22,461 nucleotides of DNA. Source: Sedimentisphaerales bacterium. GTDB taxonomy: Bacteria; Planctomycetota; Phycisphaerae; Sedimentisphaerales; Anaerobacaceae. Position numbers and translations under genes: made by a program. Below are positions 15,380-22,461 of this stretch, one piece after another (the first letter of the stretch is position 1; each line of letters begins with the position of its first letter). The stretch covers positions 1 through 22,461 of the forward strand of contig JAFGTU010000264.1 in assembly GCA_016933985.1 (NCBI GenBank), in the 5' to 3' direction. Below the pieces are notes generated by a model, which did not search any database, was not told the origin of the DNA, and worked only from the letters and a program-made list of their open reading frames with translations.

Positions 15380-18031
15380 ATGTGGGAATTCAGGCTAAGC
15401 GGTATTGAAGACTTGGAGGAGATGAACAGGGGCTTGGGCCTTGATGTCGATGCGATTGAGGATGTTTCGGTATTGGCTGAGCCGGTGCGTGCGGGGGGGC
15501 TTTCTATGCCTAATTCCCTGGCGGTGCATCCTATGGAGGGCTGCGACGGGGATTCGCAGGGCCGGCCCGGCAAACTGACCTTACGGCGGTATAAGAGATT
15601 CGCCGCCGGCGGGGCGGCCCTGATATGGGGCGAGGCGACGGCGATTATCTCCGAGGCCAGAGCCAATCCGAGGCAGTTGTGGATCAATGAGAAGAGCAAG
15701 GCTGGCTTCGCAGCAATGGCCGAGATGATGCGGCAAACTGCCGCTGAGAGTATGGGGCCGAGGCATAGGCCTGTATTAGTGATGCAGCTTACTCATTCCG
15801 GCCGATACAGCAAGCCCGCTGGCATCGCACAGCCGATCATCCCTCAGCGCGACCCTTATCGCGATCCTCTCGTTCCGCAGCCTGTGCCGGATACGAACAG
15901 AGCGAGCAAGATACCGGAAGACTGGCCCATCGTTACCGATGAGTATCTCGACGGGCTCGTGGATGATTACGTCGAGGCGGCGAGGACCGCCTTCGAGTCG
16001 GGGTTCGACGCGGTGGACGTGAAATCCTGTCATGGATATCTAATCAGCGAGCTTCTTGCCTGCCACAACAGGCCGGGCAGGTACGGCGGGTCGTTCGAGA
16101 ACCGGACGCGGTTTATGCTGGACGTAGTCGATAGGATTCACGATGAGCTCGGCGCGGATAAGGCGGTGGTCACGAGGCTCGGCATTTACGACGCCATACC
16201 GTATCCCTACGGATGGGGCGTCGATAAAGACGACTACCGCAAGGCGGATCTGACCGAGCCGATGAAACTGATTGAGTTGTTGCGACAGCGCGGGGTTAGG
16301 CTGGTTAATGCGACGGTTGCCAATCCGTATTACAATCCGCACGTGGGCAGGCCCTTCAACGAGCCGATAGTCGGCGGTTACGAAGAGCCGGAGCACCCTC
16401 TTGCCGGGGTGGCCAGGATGGTAAGCCTCACAGGCCAGATCCAGAAGGAATTCCCCGATATAGCGATTGTGGGGACGGGATATAGCTGGCTGAGGACGCT
16501 TTTTGCCAATGTGGCGGCGGCGAGCAAGGCCAAGGGCCTGGCGACTCTAATAGGCGGCGGGCGAATGGCGTTTGCATATCCGGATTTCGCCAAGGATATT
16601 CTGACTAAAGGGCGCATGTCGGCTGATAAGGTGTGTGTAGGCTGCAGCGCGTGCACCCAGCTTATGCGGGATGGGACAACAGCAGGGTGCGTCGTGCGGG
16701 ATAATGAGGTATATGGGCCGATATTCGAGCGGGGGAGGATGGGCGACCGGGAGAATCTGGCTCGCTTGGCGTCTGCGTGCCGGAAGTGCCAGGAGCCGAC
16801 GTGCCAGTTGGGCTGTCCGGCGGGCGTCGATATTCCGAAATTCATAAGCCTGTTTCTGGAAGGCGACGAGCAGGTTGCTTACAAGGTGCTGCGAGAGGCC
16901 AATATATTCCCTGAAGTATGTGCGTGGCTTTGCCCCGTCGAACAGCAGTGCGAGGGAGGCTGCCTGCAACGTTTTATCGGCGATGCGCCGGTGCCTATTG
17001 CCGAGATTCAAATGCATCTTGCTGTGCAGGCGAATAGAAACGGGTGGTCGAAGCTGCGAGTGCCGGAAAAACGAAGCGGCAGGAACGTAGCGATAGTCGG
17101 CGCAGGGCCTGCGGGGCTTGCCTGTGCGGCGAAGCTGCTCGAGGCGGGCCACTGCGTTACAATCTTCGACAAGAGCAGAGAATTCGGTGGGATGATCGAA
17201 TCGGTGATCCCAGCCGACAGGCAAAGCGATTCGTTGAAGAATGAGATCGCGGCGGTCTTCAGCGATGTTCCCAAAGACAGGATGACTTTGCGTCTGGGTA
17301 AGGGGCTGGACGGCAAATTCAATCTTGATGCGATTATGGCCGAGGGCTTTGACGCGGGCTTTTTGGGTATGGGCCTGGCGCAGTCGGTTAGTCTGAGCGA
17401 TGAAGACCGCAATATTAACGGGCTGTGGGATGCGCTGGGGTTTCTCTCGGCTGCAAGGGGGCCACGCAAGCCGGATATTGCGGGCAAGCGCGTCGCGGCG
17501 ATTGGCGGGGGCAATACGGCGATGGATGTGGCGGTTACGGCCGGAGAGCTTGGGGCCAAAGACGTATATCTGATTTACAGGCGATCGTTCAAGGAGATGC
17601 CGGCCTGGGACGCCGAGCGGGATAGGGCGATGGCCGCAGGCGTGCATTTCCTGATATTGACCCAGCCGATAAGGTACAACAGCAAAGACGGCAAGCTAAC
17701 GGGTATAAGAGTATGCCCGACGAGACTGGGGCAGCCGGATGCTTCAGGCCGGCGCAGGCCGGAGCCGATAGAATCAAGCGCTTACAATCTTGACATGGAC
17801 ATTGTGGTCGAGGCGATAGGCCAGAAAACGCCCAAAGACATTGAGCAGATTTTACCGGGGGTTGAATTGGAAGACGGGCTGATTCGGACGCTGGGGCCGA
17901 GCCTGGCGACGTCGCGAGCGGGTATCTTTGCAGGCGGCGATTTAGTGCGAGGGGCCTCGACGGTAGTGGCGGCCGTGGCCGACGGAATGAGGGCGGCGAA
18001 GGAAATTGACAAATTCTTAGAAAATCGATAA
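15380..18031 (+). CDS. NADH:flavin oxidoreductase (OYE-like) fused to Fer4_20 and GltD-like NAD(P)H:flavin domains
   Basis: An 883-residue three-part redox enzyme. Residues about 30-415 form an OYE/2,4-dienoyl-CoA-reductase-like FMN barrel (NSLAVHPMEGCDG, MQLTHSGRYS, KSCHGYLISELL, NRPGRYGG). A 4Fe-4S motif follows with Cys419, Cys422, Cys425 and a further Cys near 435. From Cys467 a Fer4_20 dihydropyrimidine-dehydrogenase-like domain has CRKC, then CQLGCPAGVDIPKF, and CAWLCPVEQQCEGGC. The C-terminal FAD/NADPH module resembles the glutamate synthase small subunit: GAGPAG at 574-579, a second nucleotide site GGGNTAMD at 709-716, and GIFAGGDLVRGASTVV. The likely path is NAD(P)H to FAD to iron-sulfur to FMN to an unsaturated substrate. 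The first 30 residues precede the barrel and look native to this subfamily, but the ATG lacks a clear ribosome-binding site. It starts a five-gene operon. Confidence 0.85.
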   Translation: MWEFRLSGIEDLEEMNRGLGLDVDAIEDVSVLAEPVRAGGLSMPNSLAVHPMEGCDGDSQGRPGKLTLRRYKRFAAGGAALIWGEATAIISEARANPRQLWINEKSKAGFAAMAEMMRQTAAESMGPRHRPVLVMQLTHSGRYSKPAGIAQPIIPQRDPYRDPLVPQPVPDTNRASKIPEDWPIVTDEYLDGLVDDYVEAARTAFESGFDAVDVKSCHGYLISELLACHNRPGRYGGSFENRTRFMLDVVDRIHDELGADKAVVTRLGIYDAIPYPYGWGVDKDDYRKADLTEPMKLIELLRQRGVRLVNATVANPYYNPHVGRPFNEPIVGGYEEPEHPLAGVARMVSLTGQIQKEFPDIAIVGTGYSWLRTLFANVAAASKAKGLATLIGGGRMAFAYPDFAKDILTKGRMSADKVCVGCSACTQLMRDGTTAGCVVRDNEVYGPIFERGRMGDRENLARLASACRKCQEPTCQLGCPAGVDIPKFISLFLEGDEQVAYKVLREANIFPEVCAWLCPVEQQCEGGCLQRFIGDAPVPIAEIQMHLAVQANRNGWSKLRVPEKRSGRNVAIVGAGPAGLACAAKLLEAGHCVTIFDKSREFGGMIESVIPADRQSDSLKNEIAAVFSDVPKDRMTLRLGKGLDGKFNLDAIMAEGFDAGFLGMGLAQSVSLSDEDRNINGLWDALGFLSAARGPRKPDIAGKRVAAIGGGNTAMDVAVTAGELGAKDVYLIYRRSFKEMPAWDAERDRAMAAGVHFLILTQPIRYNSKDGKLTGIRVCPTRLGQPDASGRRRPEPIESSAYNLDMDIVVEAIGQKTPKDIEQILPGVELEDGLIRTLGPSLATSRAGIFAGGDLVRGASTVVAAVADGMRAAKEIDKFLENR

Positions 18032-18044
18032 GGGAGAATATGAA

Positions 18045-18842
18045 ATGGCAGATAGACCGGCAGCAATTGTCACCGGGGCAAGCCGAGGTATTGGAAAGGC
18101 CATCGCAAAAGAGCTGGCAACGCTGGGCTTCGACCTCGTGATCAACCATTTTGACTTTGGTTCGGACGGCAAAGCCGACGAATCCAAGGCGGTCCAGACG
18201 CAAAAGGAAATCACCGAGCTTGGCGCCGAATGCGTGGCTCTGCGCGGCGATGTGAGCAGCCCGGAGGACCGCAGCAGTCTCGTTGCTCTGGCCAAAAGCG
18301 AATTCGGCAGATGTGATATGTTGGTGAATAACGCCGGGGTTGCGCCTTTGAAAAGATTGGATCTTCTTGAGGCGACGGAGGAAAGCTTCGACAGAGTAAT
18401 GGGAATAAACCTCAAAGGGCCGTACTTCTTGACACAGATAGTGGCCAACTGGATGATTGAACAAAAAGAGCGGCATCCGGACCGGGCGTTCCGAATTATA
18501 AATACTGGGTCAATCTCGGCATATACCAGCTCGCCCGGGCGTGGTGAATACTGCGTGAGCAAGGCGGGCGTTACTATGATGACAAAGCTTTATGCAGATA
18601 GACTGGCCGAATACAATATCGGGGTCTTTGAAATCAGGCCCGGCATTATGGCAACCGATATGACCAGCACGGTAAAAGACAAGTACGACAAGCTAATCGC
18701 CGAGGGGCTGACGCCTATCAAGCGATGGGGCCGGCCTGAAGATGTCGCCAAGGCCGTGGGCGCTATTGCCGAAGGCAGGCTTGATTTCTCCACCGGCAGC
18801 GTGATAGACGTTGACGGCGGGTTTCATTTGAAGAGGCTCTAA
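18045..18842 (+). CDS. SDR-family NAD(P)-dependent oxidoreductase (3-ketoacyl-ACP-reductase-like)
   Basis: A 265-residue classical short-chain dehydrogenase. The cofactor motif is TGASRGIG at 10-17, the NNAG motif is at 95-98, the catalytic triad is Ser156-Tyr169-Lys173 with Asn122 as the fourth residue, and RPG follows the active site. Such enzymes reduce a ketone with NAD(P)H, and annotation as FabG is by default only. In this operon, next to a KDPG-aldolase-like gene, a role on a sugar acid or keto-deoxy-acid is more likely than fatty-acid synthesis. An AGGGAG lies eight bases before the ATG, and only 13 bases separate it from the preceding gene. The Asp31-like position reads NHFDFG, which does not settle NAD versus NADP use. 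Family certain, substrate inferred. Confidence 0.9.
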   Translation: MADRPAAIVTGASRGIGKAIAKELATLGFDLVINHFDFGSDGKADESKAVQTQKEITELGAECVALRGDVSSPEDRSSLVALAKSEFGRCDMLVNNAGVAPLKRLDLLEATEESFDRVMGINLKGPYFLTQIVANWMIEQKERHPDRAFRIINTGSISAYTSSPGRGEYCVSKAGVTMMTKLYADRLAEYNIGVFEIRPGIMATDMTSTVKDKYDKLIAEGLTPIKRWGRPEDVAKAVGAIAEGRLDFSTGSVIDVDGGFHLKRL

Positions 18843-18873
18843 GAAATGATCTGCTAAGAAAAGAGGTGTTGAG

Positions 18874-19659
18874 ATGGATATTAAGAGCACGATTGCGACG
18901 TTGTTGAGGGATGGTTTTATTCTGGTTTTCAACCAGGATAAGCTTGATATCGTCCGGACGGCGCGGGCGCTTATTCAGGCCGGCGTGAACAATATGGAGG
19001 TTACATGCCGAATAAGCAAGCCTCTGGAGAAACTTGCCCGGCTGCGCAAAGAGCTTCCGGATTTTGCGGCTGGCATGGCCAGCCTGATTGATTCTGCTGA
19101 GATGCTTGACGTTTACAACAAGGCCCACCCGGCGGACCCGCTGCCGTCGGTGCGTCAGGCAGCGGATGCCGGGGCGTCCTATCTTGTCTCGGCTGTCACC
19201 TTCAGCGACAAAAGCTATGAGCAATTTGCCGGGCGGTTGCCTATGATACCGGGGTGCAGCAATGCGGGCGAGATTGTCAGCCAGTTCTCCAAGGGGGCGA
19301 ATCTTTGCAAGATATTCCCGGCCAAGGAGCTCGGTGGGGCGGGCTTTGTAAAGGCGATTGATGCGCCGCTTCACAAGATTATCAGCTTGGTCCCCACCGG
19401 CGGGACAAACGCGACGAACATCCCCGACTACATAGAGGCTGGGGTTCTGGTGTTGGGCGCTTCGTTCAGTATGATTGAAAAAGCTACAATGAAGAAGATA
19501 ATCGACGACCAGGACTACGAGCTTCTGAGCAAGGAACTGACAACGGTCAAACACATGATAGATACTCTGCGGGCGGAGAAGTATCCGGGCATCGACTTTG
19601 CCGGGGCCTCGGCTGAAGAGATAAGCCTGGCAACAGGTAGAAACTTCAATATTGGATAG
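18874..19659 (+). CDS. KDPG/KHG-aldolase-like protein (2-keto-3-deoxy-sugar-acid aldolase family)
   Basis: A 261-residue class I aldolase fold. MEVTCR at 41-46 carries the expected catalytic Glu42 and phosphate-binding Arg46. KIFPA at 146-150 has the Schiff-base Lys146. VPTGGTNATNIPDYI at 173-187 is the phosphate loop, followed by VLVLGASFSM. The family splits 2-keto-3-deoxy-6-phosphogluconate or related acids to pyruvate and an aldehyde. It is longer than the usual 205-215 residues: there is extra sequence around 72-95 and a C-terminal tail of about 60 residues, as in a divergent subfamily. GAGGTG lies five bases before the ATG. It sits 31 bases after the SDR gene and 13 before the BNR_4 gene. 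The specificity is not determined. Confidence 0.82.
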   Translation: MDIKSTIATLLRDGFILVFNQDKLDIVRTARALIQAGVNNMEVTCRISKPLEKLARLRKELPDFAAGMASLIDSAEMLDVYNKAHPADPLPSVRQAADAGASYLVSAVTFSDKSYEQFAGRLPMIPGCSNAGEIVSQFSKGANLCKIFPAKELGGAGFVKAIDAPLHKIISLVPTGGTNATNIPDYIEAGVLVLGASFSMIEKATMKKIIDDQDYELLSKELTTVKHMIDTLRAEKYPGIDFAGASAEEISLATGRNFNIG

Positions 19660-19672
19660 ATAAATTAACCGG

Positions 19673-21109
19673 ATGAACCTAACTTTGATAACAGCCCTTG
19701 CCGTGTTCACATCGACGGCGAGGGGTGATTCTGCGGATGCCAGCGGGATAACGATTAACGGCAAGGACAGCGGCTATCGCGGGATATGGTATATGAATCA
19801 GCCGTCCGGGGATGAGTACGTCTATAAGTACAGCGGCGGTTTGGCGACGTATTGCGCCAAGCATCAGCCTTTTGCCGTTTATTGTCCGCAGGCCGATAAG
19901 ACCTTCTTCTGCTACGGCGGGACAACGACGGACAGCAACGATAGACTGGTTCATATAGTCTCGTACTACGATCACAAGAAGGGAATCGTGCCTCGGCCTA
20001 CGATTCTGCTGGATAAGAAGACGAGCGATGCGCACGATAATCCGGTCATATCGGTTGACGCCGAAGGGCATATCTGGATATTCTCGACGTCGCACGGGAC
20101 GTCCAGGCCGTCGTACATTCACAGGAGCAACAGGCCGTATGATGTGAGTGAATTCTCATTGGCGCCTGCGACCAAGACGGAAGACGGCAAGGAAGTCCCT
20201 ATTACGAATTTTTCATATATGCAGGCTTGGCATATCGCGGGCAAGGGGTTTATTTGTTTTTTCACTCGCTACAACTACCCTGCGGAGCGGACTATCTGCT
20301 TTATGACAAGCTCTGACGGCGTCAAGTATTCGCAGTGGACGAGGCTTGCAGCAATTGAGAGGGGGCACTACCAGATCAGCGCTGCGGGAGAGGGCAAGGC
20401 CAGCTCGGCGTTCAACTTCCATCCGCAGGACAAGGGGCTGAATTGGCGCACCAATCTCTATTACATCGAGACTACGGACTTCGGGCGGACCTGGCACAGT
20501 GTGGAGGGGCGGGAGGTGACGCTGCCCTTGACCGATATCGAGAATGCCTGCCTTGTGCATGATTATCAAGCTGAGGGATTAAATGTATATTTGAAGGACA
20601 TTCGATTTGGCGAAGACGGCAGGCCTGTTATTCTGTTCTTGACGAGCAAGGGGTATGAATCGGGACCTAAGAATGACCCGCGGGTATGGACAACAGCAAG
20701 GTGGACCGGAAAAAAATGGCAAATAGAAACGGCGTTCAGCTCGGACAACAACTACGACATGGGCTCGCTCTATGTCGAGAGCGATGGGACGTGGCGGATA
20801 ATCGGGCCTACCCAAACCGGACCACAGCCTTATAATCCGGGCGGCGAAATGGCTATGTGGGTCAGCACGAATCTTGGAGAAAGCTGGACAATGGCCAAAC
20901 AGCTCACCAAAAAAAGCCCCCGGAATCATACTTACGCGCGACGGCCGGTGAATGCCCATCCTGATTTCTATGCGCTATGGGCGGACGGGCACGGCAGGGA
21001 GCCTTCGGAATCACTGCTGTACTTCTGTAATAAGGAAGGTGTAGTGCGGGTGCTGCCGCGCGAAATGCCCGATGATTTTGCCGAGCCCAAAGTCCTTAAA
21101 TACCGATGA
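19673..21109 (+). CDS. BNR_4 beta-propeller protein, candidate polysaccharide lyase
   Basis: A 478-residue protein with a short, weakly basic signal-like N-terminus (residues 1-18, ending TARG), so export is likely but not certain. The body matches the BNR_4 type: GYRGIWYMNQPSGDEYVYKY, then FFCYGGT, VSYYDH, VPRPTILLDKKTSDAHDNP, IWIFSTSHGTSRPSYI and repeated FGRTW / LGESWT Asp-box-like turns that suggest a seven-bladed propeller. His121 and His141 are 20 residues apart, with Tyr182 and Arg199 following. This spacing resembles what I recall for PL24/PL25 ulvan lyases. It lies 13 bases after the aldolase-like gene. No good ribosome-binding site is visible (ACCGG only), so translation may be coupled. 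It could also be a non-catalytic carbohydrate-binding propeller. Confidence 0.75.
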   Translation: MNLTLITALAVFTSTARGDSADASGITINGKDSGYRGIWYMNQPSGDEYVYKYSGGLATYCAKHQPFAVYCPQADKTFFCYGGTTTDSNDRLVHIVSYYDHKKGIVPRPTILLDKKTSDAHDNPVISVDAEGHIWIFSTSHGTSRPSYIHRSNRPYDVSEFSLAPATKTEDGKEVPITNFSYMQAWHIAGKGFICFFTRYNYPAERTICFMTSSDGVKYSQWTRLAAIERGHYQISAAGEGKASSAFNFHPQDKGLNWRTNLYYIETTDFGRTWHSVEGREVTLPLTDIENACLVHDYQAEGLNVYLKDIRFGEDGRPVILFLTSKGYESGPKNDPRVWTTARWTGKKWQIETAFSSDNNYDMGSLYVESDGTWRIIGPTQTGPQPYNPGGEMAMWVSTNLGESWTMAKQLTKKSPRNHTYARRPVNAHPDFYALWADGHGREPSESLLYFCNKEGVVRVLPREMPDDFAEPKVLKYR

Positions 21110-21143
21110 TTGATTATTGATGATACGGACAGGAGCGAGAATT

Positions 21144-22461
21144 GTGAAAGCCAAGAAGAAAACTTCGGATACGAGAATCGTCTTTCACCATTACAATACG
21201 GTGATTGTGGGGTCGGGCGCGGCGGGGATGAACTGCGCGGTGCACCTGTATGAGTTCATGAAGCGAAAGGGGGTGAAGAATCCGCAGGAGCGAATTGTTG
21301 TTGTAACGGGAGGGCTTGGCCTGGGGGCCTCGCGGATGAGCGGGTCGGACAAGCAGACGTACTACAAGCTTGGGACCAGTGCGGATGTTCCGGACAGCGC
21401 CGAGGAATTTGCCGGGACTTTGACGGCGGCGGGCTGCTGCCACGGCGATACTGCGCTTGCTGAAGGGATTGGCTCACTTCGAGAATTCCACCATTTGGTG
21501 CAGGCGGGGGTTCCGTTCCCGACCGATGCACTGGGCGGTTTTATTGGATATAAGACGGACCACGACCCTTCGCAGCGCGCGACTTCAGCCGGCCCCAAGA
21601 CGAGCAAATTCATGAGCCAATGTCTGCAGGAGCAGCTCGAGAGGTACGGTGTTGACATTGCGGATAAGCAGGAGGTTGCCCATCTGTTGACAGTCGGGGC
21701 GGACCCGGCCGTGGCGGAGAGGCGAATCGCTGGTGTGGTGACATTCGACAAGGCCAGCATTTACAAAAAATATGACGGGATAAACGTCTATCTCGGGGCG
21801 AACATTGTCCTTGCTGCGGGCGGGCCGGGGGAGCTTTATGAGGCAAGCGTCTATCCTAAGGGCCAGTTCGGAATTCACGGCCTGGCGTTCAAGGCGGGCC
21901 TTGTCGGCGAGAATCTCACCGAGTCTCAGTTTGGGCTGGCGAGCACGAAGTTTCGCTGGAATGTCTCTGGGACGTATATGCAGGCAATCCCGCGCATATT
22001 CAGCACCGACTCGAAACACAATGACGAGAGGGAATTCTTGGCCGACTATTTTCTGTCGATGAGCAAGATGGCAACTGCTATTTTCCTGAAGGGTTATCAG
22101 TGGCCCTTCGACCCGCAGAGAATCGAGAATATGCAGTCGTCTCTAATTGATATTCTTGTTTACAACGAGACGCAAAACGGCAGGCGCGTGTTCATGGACT
22201 TTCGCAGTAATCCGACAGGGGGCGGCTCGATGAAGGCGTTTGACCTCGATGAGTTGGAGCCGGAGGCCTATCAGTATCTGGCCAGGGCCGGCGCCCTTCA
22301 AGCGACGCCTATCGAACGGCTCTTGGCCATGAATCCGCCTGCGGTTGAGATATACGAGGAGAACGGCATTGATTTGCGCAGCGAGCCTCTGGAGATTGCC
22401 GTTTGCGCGCAGCATAACAACGGCGGGTTTGCTGTGAATAAATGGTGGCAGTCCAATATAC
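21144..22461 (+). CDS. FAD-dependent fumarate-reductase/succinate-dehydrogenase-like flavoprotein, 3' end outside window
   Basis: A GTG start at 21144 with AGGAG eight bases upstream; an in-frame ATG at 21120 has no such site. The frame is open to the window end (439 codons). Residues about 17-31 give the FAD-binding strand VIVGSGAAGMNCA. Later VLAAGG precedes PGELYEASVY, and near the end AVCAQHNNGGFAVNKWW resembles the substrate-binding His and Gly stretch of the succinate dehydrogenase / fumarate reductase / L-aspartate oxidase family. These enzymes oxidise or reduce a carbon-carbon bond next to a carboxylate. No signal peptide is seen, so it is probably cytoplasmic. It is the last visible gene of the operon and may pair with an iron-sulfur subunit beyond the window. 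Substrate unknown. Confidence 0.82.
   Translation, partial: MKAKKKTSDTRIVFHHYNTVIVGSGAAGMNCAVHLYEFMKRKGVKNPQERIVVVTGGLGLGASRMSGSDKQTYYKLGTSADVPDSAEEFAGTLTAAGCCHGDTALAEGIGSLREFHHLVQAGVPFPTDALGGFIGYKTDHDPSQRATSAGPKTSKFMSQCLQEQLERYGVDIADKQEVAHLLTVGADPAVAERRIAGVVTFDKASIYKKYDGINVYLGANIVLAAGGPGELYEASVYPKGQFGIHGLAFKAGLVGENLTESQFGLASTKFRWNVSGTYMQAIPRIFSTDSKHNDEREFLADYFLSMSKMATAIFLKGYQWPFDPQRIENMQSSLIDILVYNETQNGRRVFMDFRSNPTGGGSMKAFDLDELEPEAYQYLARAGALQATPIERLLAMNPPAVEIYEENGIDLRSEPLEIAVCAQHNNGGFAVNKWWQSNI

Noticed and set aside
16547..17647. 366-codon minus-strand frame inside the flavoprotein fusion gene
   Set aside because: It is antisense to a gene with clear motifs throughout; its Arg/His/Pro-rich product is typical of a shadow frame in GC-rich DNA.
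17589..18476. 295-codon minus-strand frame across the fusion/SDR boundary
   Set aside because: It is antisense to two strong genes, with no recognisable motif.

Overview
The window looks like chromosomal DNA of a Gram-negative, polysaccharide-degrading member of the Planctomycetota, probably class Phycisphaerae. This is inferred, not proven. The clues are a PEP-CTERM sorting tail, an exported repeat protein ending in a single EF-hand/dockerin-like 'GTVNLRDFARLAEDWL' tail of the kind common in that class, a two-partner-secretion outer-membrane transporter, and a KDPG-aldolase-like plus BNR_4-type catabolic operon.

Layout. (1) Positions 1-5571, minus strand: a two-partner secretion locus. The transporter (TpsB/FhaC type, 845 aa, with an unusual N-terminal coiled-coil extension) lies upstream of a large secreted filamentous-haemagglutinin-like partner whose 3' end runs off the window. 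A 794-bp gap with its own good sigma-70-like promoter separates them. (2) About 6030-6610, minus strand: an eroded RHS/YD-repeat fragment and a small ORF with a strong ribosome-binding site. (3) 6677-8300, plus strand: a four-helix membrane protein of unknown function and a beta-hydroxyacid dehydrogenase, probably one operon. (4) 8447-11574, plus strand: a PEP-CTERM protein behind a promoter and a strongly structured 5' leader, then a 14-repeat RCC1-like exported protein whose repeats show visible recent duplications. (5) 11607-12110, minus strand: a Cupin_5 (DUF985) protein convergent with the RCC1 gene. (6) 12398-15268, plus strand: UvrA with a good promoter. (7) 15380 to the window end, plus strand: five closely spaced genes, namely an OYE/GltD-type flavoprotein fusion, an SDR reductase, a KDPG-aldolase-like enzyme, an exported BNR_4 beta-propeller protein resembling ulvan-type polysaccharide lyases, and a fumarate-reductase-like flavoprotein cut by the window end.

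How they may work together. Region 7 is the most coherent unit. An exported propeller lyase could release unsaturated uronic-acid-containing oligosaccharides, and the SDR, aldolase and two flavoproteins could carry a derived 2-keto-3-deoxy sugar acid into central metabolism. The substrate cannot be read from the sequence. Regions 1 and 4 supply surface or exported proteins, and region 6 is housekeeping DNA repair. Short-word intergenic repeat families occur at 8307-8334, 9197-9208 and 15258-15371. No tRNA, rRNA, CRISPR array or intact insertion sequence was recognised.
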